The position numbers were made by a program, and so were the translations under genes. A stretch of DNA of 9,318 nt from Spartobacteria bacterium. Its GTDB lineage: Bacteria; Verrucomicrobiota; Verrucomicrobiia; Chthoniobacterales; UBA10450. Every line of letters starts with the position of its first letter. The stretch's first letter is position 1. The stretch is taken from the NCBI GenBank assembly GCA_021324035.1, contig JAJPJU010000181.1:1-9318 (forward strand). The letters are read 5' to 3'. This document shows, one piece after another, positions 1 through 5,480 of this stretch. The notes beneath the pieces were generated by a model, which worked only from the letters and a program-made list of their open reading frames with translations, had not been told where the DNA came from and searched no databases.

Positions 1-996
1 CAGCATTCGTTCGTAAGCTTCGTTGATATAATCCATTTTGATTTTCTCGATGTCGCAGACGATGCCCCGGTCCGCGCAGAAATCGAGCATCTCCTGGGTC
101 TCGGCGATTCCGCCGATCAGCGAGCCAGCGAGGCTACGGCGCCAACGAATAACGCTAAACGCGTCCACCGGGATCGGATCCGGTGACGCTCCGACCAGAC
201 AAAGGGTCCCGTCACGTTTTAGCAAATTAAGATACGCGTCCATGTCATGCTTCGCCGAAACGGTATCAACGATGAAGTCGCAGCTCTTGGCGTGCTTGTT
301 CATGGCGTCTTCGTCTTTCGAGATCACAACTTCATGAGCGCCGAGCTTTTTCGCGTCCTCGATTTTGTTTACCGAAGTTGTAAACAAAATGACACGCGCG
401 CCAAACGCGTTTGCGAATTTTACGGCCATGTGACCAAGCCCGCCCAAACCGACCACACCGACAGTTTGATCCTTGCCGATTTTCCAGTGCCGCAGCGGCG
501 AATATGTCGTAATCCCGGCGCACAAAAGAGGAGCGGTCGCCGCTTGATCGACCCCGTCACGAACGCGCAGTACGAAATTTTCGTCGACGACAATGCTGGT
601 TGAATAACCGCCGTAAGTAACGCCGCCCGTGTGTTCGTCCGGGCTGTTGTAAGTGAAAACGACGTCCTCGCAGAATTGTTCGAGATTTTCGTGGCAGCTT
701 CGGCAATCGCGACACGCGTCGACCATGCAACCGACGGCGGCGAGGTCGCCTTCTTTGAATTTCTTCACGTCGCGCCCGACCGCCACGACCCGGCCGAGAA
801 TTTCGTGCCCGGGAACGCATGGATAGGTCGTTCCGCCCCATTCGCCCCGTGCGGTGTGAATATCGGAATGGCAAACGCCGCAGAACAGGATGTCGACTTT
901 GACGTCGTTAGGCAGGATGTCCCGGCGTGCAAATGAAAACGGCTCGAGCGGCGATCTCGCCGATGTGGCCGCGTAGGCTTTTGTTTTGGCAGTCAT
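1..996 (-). CDS. Zinc-dependent NAD(P)H alcohol dehydrogenase / aldehyde reductase, YahK/CAD type (3' end beyond window)
   Basis: This is a cytosolic medium-chain dehydrogenase that interconverts aldehydes and alcohols. It starts at the ATG at 996-994, and 332 codons are visible with no stop before the left edge. YahK-type proteins are about 350 residues, so only about 20 residues are missing. Visible motifs are GVCHSD with catalytic zinc ligand C42, GHE with H64, the third ligand C159 in LLCAGITTY, the structural zinc cysteines C95, C98, C101 and C109, and the Rossmann loop GLGGLG at 183-188. The strand after the loop ends in LFTTS, with Ser/Thr where NAD-specific enzymes carry Asp; in this family that favours NADP(H). 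No clear Shine-Dalgarno precedes the start. The small membrane gene lies 45 bp upstream on the same strand and could share a transcript. The substrate cannot be read from the sequence. The family call is firm. Confidence 0.95.
   Translation of the reverse strand, partial: MTAKTKAYAATSARSPLEPFSFARRDILPNDVKVDILFCGVCHSDIHTARGEWGGTTYPCVPGHEILGRVVAVGRDVKKFKEGDLAAVGCMVDACRDCRSCHENLEQFCEDVVFTYNSPDEHTGGVTYGGYSTSIVVDENFVLRVRDGVDQAATAPLLCAGITTYSPLRHWKIGKDQTVGVVGLGGLGHMAVKFANAFGARVILFTTSVNKIEDAKKLGAHEVVISKDEDAMNKHAKSCDFIVDTVSAKHDMDAYLNLLKRDGTLCLVGASPDPIPVDAFSVIRWRRSLAGSLIGGIAETQEMLDFCADRGIVCDIEKIKMDYINEAYERML
362..390. repeat. Perfect 11-bp inverted repeat inside the alcohol dehydrogenase gene
   Basis: The arms are ATTTTGTTTAC (362-372) and GTAAACAAAAT (380-390), with a 7-nt spacer. 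On the coding strand it covers the stretch encoding LFTTSVNKI, just after the Rossmann loop. It is AT-rich in a GC-richer gene. It may be codon chance, a protein-binding palindrome or an mRNA hairpin. Confidence 0.6.
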
Positions 997-1041
997 ATAA
1001 GTGACTCGCAACCCACGCCCCGATTGCGCTGTGCGAAAATT

Positions 1042-1257
1042 TTAGTCAAGAGTTTGAACTAACAACCAGACCCCGGCCGACAACACCGCCGCGAAACAGG
1101 ACAACACCAGGGCGGCGCGACGCGATTGGCGCACCTTGAATTCAGGGCGCGGAATGTCGTCATGGATGTGACTACCCTCGTAAAGCTTCATCAAAACAAA
1201 GGCGACGACGAAACCGACTGCAGCCCATTTGAGAGAACCCAAGGTGAGATCAAGCAT
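1042..1257 (-). CDS. Small two-helix membrane protein, unknown function
   Basis: A 71-residue protein I do not recognise. Residues about 8-24 (SLKWAAVGFVVAFVLMK) and 48-68 (AALVLSCFAAVLSAGVWLLVQ) are hydrophobic enough to be membrane helices. They are separated by a polar loop rich in His, Asp, Arg and Lys (residues 25-47). The positive charges before helix 2 suggest that the loop faces the cytoplasm. It lies 45 bp upstream of the alcohol dehydrogenase start on the same strand, so co-transcription is possible. No strong ribosome binding site is visible; TTGAG lies directly against the ATG. No catalytic motif is seen. The helix-loop-helix pattern supports a real gene, but its short length limits confidence. 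Confidence 0.6.
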   Translation of the reverse strand: MLDLTLGSLKWAAVGFVVAFVLMKLYEGSHIHDDIPRPEFKVRQSRRAALVLSCFAAVLSAGVWLLVQTLD

Positions 1258-1352
1258 CTCAACTTAGTGTAACTAGGTGATTACAAAGTTCAATTTTCAG
1301 CCCTGTCAGTATTTGCCCGGCATGCTACGCCGTTTGTTTACTTATCACCTGC

Positions 1353-1406
1353 TTGTACCCGGCATCGGTGATGCCGGCCGGCCGGGGTCATCGAGCCCGG
1401 CTACAA
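1353..1406. repeat. 54-bp double-hairpin (REP-like) intergenic element
   Basis: The outer ends TTGTACCCGG (1353-1362) and CCGGCTACAA (1397-1406) are inverted copies with one mismatch. Inside are two alternative hairpins. The first is CCGGCATC/GATGCCGG (1359-1366 and 1370-1377), perfect with a 3-nt loop. The second is CCGGG/CCCGG (1382-1386 and 1396-1400). A short CCGGCCGG run joins them. The element ends one base before the stop codon of the VOC gene, so it would sit in that gene's 3' untranslated region. Its shape is that of a dispersed REP-type repeat; the copy number elsewhere in the genome cannot be seen here. Confidence 0.65.
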
Positions 1407-1407
1407 C

Positions 1408-1800
1408 TCAGCGGCCGCCCTGCACGCTGAGTTCCCAGCGATAGCCATCCGGATCGTGAAACCAAATTCCCATGTTCTTGGAACCCTCGGCCTCCGGCCC
1501 GATTTCATTTCCGGGATCTTCGATGTTCACTTTATGTTTTTTTAAATGGGCCAGCGCCTTCCGTAACATCGTCATGTTCGGAAGATGAAATGACATGTGG
1601 TCGATCGTTTTCGGGGACGGTCTTCCCTTAAACAGCGCAATCGTCACGTTGTCATTGCCAATCGCAATTCCCTCGTCGAACTCGAATTGTTTTTGTAATC
1701 CGAGCGCGCGCCGGAACCAGTCCGCGCTTGTTTTCGGATCGCGCACGGCCAATCCAAAATGGCCAACGACCCCGAGCTTGAAGGGCACTTTCACTTTCAT
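1408..1800 (-). CDS. VOC (glyoxalase/dioxygenase fold) family protein
   Basis: A 130-residue single-module protein of the vicinal oxygen chelate superfamily, which includes glyoxalase I, fosfomycin and bleomycin resistance proteins, and extradiol dioxygenases. It shows the paired beta-alpha-beta-beta-beta pattern. The first module opens with VGHFGLAVRDPKTSADWF, and the second with IDHMSFHL and ends with FHDPDGYRWELSV. Candidate metal ligands are H14, H68 and E123, the usual His/His/Glu set. The phrase DPDGYRWEL is typical of this superfamily. The ATG at 1800 puts H14 at the expected distance from the N terminus. It is divergent from the four-helix membrane gene, with a 45-bp gap that probably holds both promoters. 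Reaction and substrate cannot be predicted. The stop codon abuts the double-hairpin repeat. Confidence 0.9.
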   Translation of the reverse strand: MKVKVPFKLGVVGHFGLAVRDPKTSADWFRRALGLQKQFEFDEGIAIGNDNVTIALFKGRPSPKTIDHMSFHLPNMTMLRKALAHLKKHKVNIEDPGNEIGPEAEGSKNMGIWFHDPDGYRWELSVQGGR

Positions 1801-1845
1801 ATTTCAAATCGGCACCGACCCTGCCAAAAGATAACGCATCCAAAC

Positions 1846-2214
1846 ATGGTCGCGTTGGCATTAATTTTATGCGTCGCCATGGCGACGTTCGGTGTGGTCG
1901 TGATTGTTAAGCCGGCCCTGGCCCACGATTTAACCCGGCTGTTTGCCAACAAAACTGGAATGTGGATTGCGACCGGGATTCGCGCCGTGCTCGGGCTCGG
2001 ACTTCTTGCCGCCGCGAGCGAATCGAAAGCTCCCGTGTTACTCCAAGTCCTCGGCGGACTGATCCTGATCGTCGCGGTTGTGATGCCGATCCTGGGGTTG
2101 GAACGTCATCGTCGAATGATTGACTGGTGGCTGGCCAGGTCACGAACCGTGGAAATGCTTTGCGGCGGCGCGGCGTTCGTTTTCGGCATCGGTTTGACCT
2201 ACCTGATCGTCTAG
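1846..2214 (+). CDS. Four-helix integral membrane protein, unknown function
   Basis: A 122-residue protein almost entirely in the membrane. Predicted helices are at about 2-21, 39-57, 64-85 and 104-122. A basic, Trp-containing loop (ERHRRMIDWWLARSR) lies between helices 3 and 4. I chose the ATG at 1846. An in-frame ATG at 1759 exists, but it would add 29 polar residues read antisense through the start of the VOC gene and would put a non-membrane leader before helix 1. With the 1846 start, the gene is divergent from the VOC gene with 45 bp between starts. No Shine-Dalgarno is visible. I recall similar small hypothetical membrane proteins with a 'GxERxxxxxDWW' loop, but I cannot name a family. 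Confidence 0.75.
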   Translation: MVALALILCVAMATFGVVVIVKPALAHDLTRLFANKTGMWIATGIRAVLGLGLLAAASESKAPVLLQVLGGLILIVAVVMPILGLERHRRMIDWWLARSRTVEMLCGGAAFVFGIGLTYLIV

Positions 2215-2270
2215 GAACGAGCGGTTCTGCCCGGCAAAACGTGAGCATGAGAAATGCTTTTTGAAGGGGC

Positions 2271-2603
2271 ATGCCTCTTGCACTCATCTCCACCAAGCCG
2301 GCAAAACGGGAATCAAAGCCGAATCCATTCGCCACGCCGGATTTTGGCTCCGTTTATTCCGTTGCCGAAATCAACGCTTACATCGCCATCCGTGATCAGC
2401 TGCTCGATGAAGCGGAAAAACTTCACACTACGGCGAAAATCGCGAGTACTGCGTTGGCCAACGATTTTGTCGAAGGTTGTTTGAAGCCCGCGCGTTCTCC
2501 GTACGAAGACCAATGCTTGCCCGAGCCAGACGCGGTTCGCGAGCGCGAACGTTGTGAATCCGTCCGCGAACGTCTAACGCGACTTCGCGATATCTCGGTT
2601 TAA
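2271..2603 (+). CDS. Small hypothetical protein
   Basis: A 110-residue soluble protein that I do not recognise. Residues about 30-70 (SVAEINAYIAIRDQLLDEAE onward) and 87-107 (DAVRERERCESVRERLTRLR) look helical and charged, possibly coiled-coil-like. There are three cysteines (C70, C82, C94). Coding support comes from balanced amino-acid use and the lack of a comparably protein-like reading in other frames. The purine run AAGGGG lies only about one base before the ATG, too close for a normal Shine-Dalgarno, so the true start could differ. It follows the four-helix membrane gene after 56 bp on the same strand. Its stop lies 6 bp before the large inverted repeat. No function is inferred. Confidence 0.5.
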   Translation: MPLALISTKPAKRESKPNPFATPDFGSVYSVAEINAYIAIRDQLLDEAEKLHTTAKIASTALANDFVEGCLKPARSPYEDQCLPEPDAVRERERCESVRERLTRLRDISV

Positions 2604-2609
2604 CCGTTG

Positions 2610-2740
2610 GTGCCGCTCCGATGGAGCTTATTCCCGTCGCAGAACGGCTATAAACACAACGCGCCTAACGGCGCTCCAGCTGCGTAGCGATGTTTATAGC
2701 TAGCCAAATCTTTTGCGAGCCAGCTCCAGCGGAGCGACAC
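2610..2740. repeat. 131-bp nested inverted repeat between convergent genes
   Basis: There are three nested stems. The outer arms at 2610-2628 and 2722-2740 match at 17 of 19 positions (core CGCTCCG..GGAGCT). The middle arms GCTATAAACA (2647-2656) and TGTTTATAGC (2691-2700) are perfect over 10 bp. The inner stem GCGCC/GGCGC (2661-2665 and 2670-2674) closes on a TAAC loop. The element fills nearly all the space between the stop of the upstream hypothetical gene (2603) and the stop of the convergent thiolase gene (2748). It could serve as a bidirectional transcription barrier. It has no open reading frame. The precise fit between two gene ends suggests a mobile or dispersed non-coding repeat. 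Confidence 0.75.
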
Positions 2741-2747
2741 TAAAACG

Positions 2748-3983
2748 CTAATCTCTCCCCCACAACATCGCGACGCTCGTCGTAAGACTGCCGCCCATGT
2801 TGAAGGTCAGGTAGCGTTTCGCGTTCGGAATCTGCCGCGCGCCGGCCTGATCGGTCAGATGCTGATATGCTTCCACCACCTGCCTGACGCCAGTCGCGCC
2901 AACCGGGTGACCATCTCCAATCAATCCGCCACCGGGATTCACTGGAATCTCGAAGGCAAATTTGCCTTTCATCTTTTCGTTGCGCACCTGGGGCAGCGTG
3001 GTGGCTCCGCTTTTCGCAAGCTCGGCACCTTTTCCTGGCTCGGTGAGTCCCAGAATTTCGTAGACCACGACCTCGGTGACTGAGAAACAATCGTGCACAT
3101 CCGCGCCCTGAATGTCGCGCGGTTTCAGGTTTGCCATTCCAAACGCGTGTTCGGCTGCTTTGCGCGCAATTGAAAAAGTCGGCGCGTCTTTTTTGTCGAG
3201 GGGCAAATAATCGGTCGTGTGACCGAAGCCAAGCAATCGCGGCGTTGTCTTTTTGTCCCGACCGATCTTGTCCAGATATTTGCCTGAAACTAGGACCAGT
3301 CCGGCCGAGCCGTCGGTGATTTGCGAACAATCCGAAACTTTTAACGGCGGAGCGACGCTGGGGTTTTTATCCGAAACCTGCGACGCACAATCGAGAGTGA
3401 GATCGGCGTCCCGCATTTGGGCCAATGGGTTCAACTTTGCGTGCGCGTAATTCTTCCAGGCGACTGTGGCAAGGTCAGCTTCCTTCGCGCCATACTTGTC
3501 GATGTAAATCTGGGCGATTTTCCCGAACAGTTTCGGAAACATGAAATCCCCGTATTCCGGTTTTTCATTGTGATAATCGGCTGCTGCCCCCAGCACGTCC
3601 GAGCCATCCAGCGACGACATTGTCTTTTGCTGTTCCGCGCCAACCACGAGGACCGCATCGTAAAGTCCGCCCATGATCCACTGCGCCCCGAGCAGAACCG
3701 AAAGCGCGCCGGAAGCGCAGGCCGCTTCGGTGTGCATCGTGGGAATCCCGCGAAGTTTCTCGTCGATCTCGGGAATAAACGCCCCGAGCTGAAGCTGCTT
3801 GGTGAATTGGCCGGAGTTGAAGTTTCCCACCGCGCCCGCTTGAATTTCGCCCGCATCGATCTTCGCGTCTTCGAGCGCTTTCCTTCCGGCTTCGACGATC
3901 AAATGCCGGATGGTTTTGCCCTCCTTTTTTAGGTTGCGCTTAAAGTCAGTGCGGCTGCCGCCAAGAATGTAAACAGGTTCCAT
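2748..3983 (-). CDS. Thiolase, SCP2/SCP-x type (acetyl-CoA acetyltransferase family)
   Basis: A 411-residue thiolase, the usual full length. Thiolases cleave 3-ketoacyl-CoA with CoA to release acetyl-CoA, or run in reverse as a condensation. The nucleophilic cysteine is C89 in TEAACASGALS. The C-terminal half carries HDCFSVTE (H297, C299), NPGGGLIGDGHPVGATG (catalytic H359) and NMGGS (395-399). In classical thiolases the second catalytic Cys lies in a CxG motif near the C terminus. Here that place reads NMGG, and HDCF supplies the Cys, as is known for SCP2-type thiolases. It lies downstream of gcdH on the same strand with a 102-bp gap, so the two are probably co-transcribed for breakdown of short acyl-CoAs. 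No hydratase or hydroxyacyl-CoA dehydrogenase is adjacent. No Shine-Dalgarno is seen before the ATG. The exact substrate chain is unknown. Confidence 0.93.
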   Translation of the reverse strand: MEPVYILGGSRTDFKRNLKKEGKTIRHLIVEAGRKALEDAKIDAGEIQAGAVGNFNSGQFTKQLQLGAFIPEIDEKLRGIPTMHTEAACASGALSVLLGAQWIMGGLYDAVLVVGAEQQKTMSSLDGSDVLGAAADYHNEKPEYGDFMFPKLFGKIAQIYIDKYGAKEADLATVAWKNYAHAKLNPLAQMRDADLTLDCASQVSDKNPSVAPPLKVSDCSQITDGSAGLVLVSGKYLDKIGRDKKTTPRLLGFGHTTDYLPLDKKDAPTFSIARKAAEHAFGMANLKPRDIQGADVHDCFSVTEVVVYEILGLTEPGKGAELAKSGATTLPQVRNEKMKGKFAFEIPVNPGGGLIGDGHPVGATGVRQVVEAYQHLTDQAGARQIPNAKRYLTFNMGGSLTTSVAMLWGRD

Positions 3984-4053
3984 AAAGGGTGTTGGTTAGA
4001 ACCAATAATCTAACGAAATACCGCGCCTGAGCAACGCGTGACCCACAAACATC

Positions 4054-4069
4054 GGGACACGAATGTCCC
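4054..4069 (-). other. Short hairpin with UUCG tetraloop downstream of gcdH
   Basis: Read on the minus strand, GGGACA-TTCG-TGTCCC forms a perfect 6-bp stem with a UUCG loop, a very stable RNA hairpin type. It starts 16 bp after the gcdH stop codon and lies in the 102-bp gap before the thiolase start. No U-run follows, so it is not a textbook intrinsic terminator. It could attenuate readthrough or stabilise the upstream transcript. Confidence 0.5.
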
Positions 4070-4085
4070 TCTCACATTTGTTTAG

Positions 4086-5249
4086 TCAGCCGCCGAACGC
4101 GTTGATTCCGGTAACATCACGGCCGAGGACGAGCAGATGAACATCGGCCGTCCCCTCGTAAGTGTTCACGCTTTCCAGATTCATCATGTGCCGAATGGGT
4201 GAATAGCGATCAGTAATGCCGGCCGCGCCTAAAACGTCCCGCGCTTTTCGGGCGCATTCGAGCGCCATCCACGCGTTGTTGCGTTTCGCGAGTGAGATTT
4301 GTTCAGGCCGGGCGGTGCCGGCTTCCATCATTCGAGTCAGCCGCAAGGCCAGCAATTGCGCTTTGGTAATTTCCGTCACCATCCAGGCCAGTTTTTCCTG
4401 CACCAACTGGAAACTCCCAATTGGTTTGCCGAACTGTTCTCGCGACTTTGCGTAAGCCAGCGCTGTTTCGTAACAGTCGATCGCCGCTCCGATCACCCCC
4501 CAGGTGATGCTGGTGCGCGCTTGCGACAAACACGCTAACGGTGCGCGCAGTCCGACTGCCTTGGGCAAACGGTTGCCAATTGGGATGCGACAATTTTCAA
4601 ACCAGCATTCCGAAGTCCGCGACATGCGAAGACTGAATTTTCCTTCGATGTCCTGCGCGCGAAATCCGGGTGCGTCCTTCTCCACAATAAATCCGCCAAC
4701 TTCTCCGTCGTCCCCTTTCGCCCAGACAACTTTCACGTCCGCGATCGACGCATTGCCGATCCAACACTTGCTGCCGTTCAAAACGTAATGGTCGCCGTCG
4801 CGGTTGGCGTGCGTTTCCATGCCGCCTGGATCCGAGCCGTGTCCATGTTCCGTCAGCGCGAAACAACCGATGGTTTTGCCCGAGACTAAACCCGGCAGCC
4901 ACCGCTCATGCTGCTCCGGCGTTCCAAAGGCGTGAATTGCGTGAACTGCGAGCGCGCCCTGGACCGATGCCAGCGAACGCAGTCCCGAATCGCCGCGTTC
5001 AAGCTCCTGCATCATCAATCCGAAAGCGGTATAACTCAGTCCCGCGCAGCCATGGTCTTTCAAGTAGGGCGCAAAAAATCCCAGCTCGCCCATGCGCGGA
5101 ATGAGCTTGTCCGGAAATTTGCCGGCACGATGACTCGGGACGATCTCGGGCATCGCTTCCTCCTCCACAAAACGCCGGGCCCGATCACGTGCCGCGCGTT
5201 CCTCATCGGTGAGCAATTCTTCAATCCCGTAATAATCGAGCGAGGTCAT
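4086..5249 (-). CDS. gcdH: Glutaryl-CoA dehydrogenase (acyl-CoA dehydrogenase family)
   Basis: An FAD flavoenzyme that oxidises and decarboxylates glutaryl-CoA to crotonyl-CoA in lysine, tryptophan and aromatic breakdown. The 387 residues cover the full acyl-CoA dehydrogenase fold. Sequence phrases match the glutaryl-CoA branch closely: ELERGDSGLRSLASVQ (83-97), CFALTEHGHGSDPGG (129-143), GKFSLRMS, SLAKRNNAW, IRHMMNLESVNTYEGT and GRDVTGINAF at the C terminus. E365 in YEGT aligns with the catalytic base Glu370 of human GCDH. E84, R91 and S92 correspond to human Glu87, Arg94 and Ser95, which handle the distal carboxylate. I chose the ATG at 5249; a TTG directly before it (5252) would only add one residue. 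The gene is divergent from the citrate-lyase-like operon and upstream of the thiolase. Electron-transfer flavoprotein genes are not in the window. Another dicarboxylyl-CoA substrate remains possible. Confidence 0.92.
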   Translation of the reverse strand: MTSLDYYGIEELLTDEERAARDRARRFVEEEAMPEIVPSHRAGKFPDKLIPRMGELGFFAPYLKDHGCAGLSYTAFGLMMQELERGDSGLRSLASVQGALAVHAIHAFGTPEQHERWLPGLVSGKTIGCFALTEHGHGSDPGGMETHANRDGDHYVLNGSKCWIGNASIADVKVVWAKGDDGEVGGFIVEKDAPGFRAQDIEGKFSLRMSRTSECWFENCRIPIGNRLPKAVGLRAPLACLSQARTSITWGVIGAAIDCYETALAYAKSREQFGKPIGSFQLVQEKLAWMVTEITKAQLLALRLTRMMEAGTARPEQISLAKRNNAWMALECARKARDVLGAAGITDRYSPIRHMMNLESVNTYEGTADVHLLVLGRDVTGINAFGG

Positions 5250-5330
5250 CAATTAGTTAGAGCAATCGACAGTATCTATTATGTAGACGGATCGCGATCA
5301 ATTAGTCGATATCGCGAATGCCAGTCGATT

Positions 5331-5454
5331 GGGTAGCGCACGCGTCCCGCGTGTTGGCGATTGCGTCTCGCAATCGCGGACTTCATTCCGTATGAAGAAA
5401 AAGCTCGTTTCTGCGAGGACGCAGAAACCAACACGCGAGACGCGTGCGCTACCC
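5331..5454. repeat. 124-bp four-way-junction (cloverleaf-shaped) inverted repeat
   Basis: The outer arms 5331-5357 and 5428-5454 pair at 26 of 27 positions (single A·C mismatch, 5347/5438). The enclosed DNA holds three further perfect hairpins. These are CGATTGCG/CGCAATCG (5358-5365 and 5369-5376, loop TCT), CTTCAT/ATGAAG (5381-5386 and 5392-5397) and TTTCTGCG/CGCAGAAA (5408-5415 and 5420-5427, loop AGGA). The whole element therefore folds as a stem bearing three arms on either strand. It occupies most of the divergent spacer between gcdH and the citrate-lyase-like operon and ends 26 bp before that operon's ATG. It has no tRNA features. Confidence 0.8.
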
Positions 5455-5480
5455 GGAAATTTCGCTACAATCCCGCGAGC

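Noticed and set aside
38..936. Plus-strand open frames opposite the alcohol dehydrogenase (38-337, 247-603, 631-936)
   Set aside because: They are antisense shadows; the minus strand carries all the zinc and Rossmann motifs of a known family without interruption.
1759..1845. Longer start for the four-helix membrane protein
   Set aside because: It would overlap the divergent VOC gene's start and add a polar leader read antisense to that gene. The ATG at 1846 opens directly into a membrane helix.
3417..3932. A 171-codon plus-strand frame opposite the thiolase
   Set aside because: It has no recognisable domain and lies fully antisense to a complete thiolase with catalytic residues in place.
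5273..5301. Possible gcdH promoter on the minus strand (TTGATC, 17-bp spacer, TAGATA)
   Set aside because: The -10 match is poor and an alternative CATAAT has wrong spacing; not strong enough to annotate.
5331..5454. Cloverleaf fold as a possible tRNA or tmRNA
   Set aside because: The stem is 27 bp, and no T-arm GTTCGA-like sequence, anticodon-arm geometry or CCA end is present.
5361..5480. In-frame N-terminal extension of the SucC-like gene starting at an upstream ATG-like start
   Set aside because: The 40 extra residues are a translation of the cloverleaf repeat. Homology to SucC begins precisely at MARLHEYQGK (5481).
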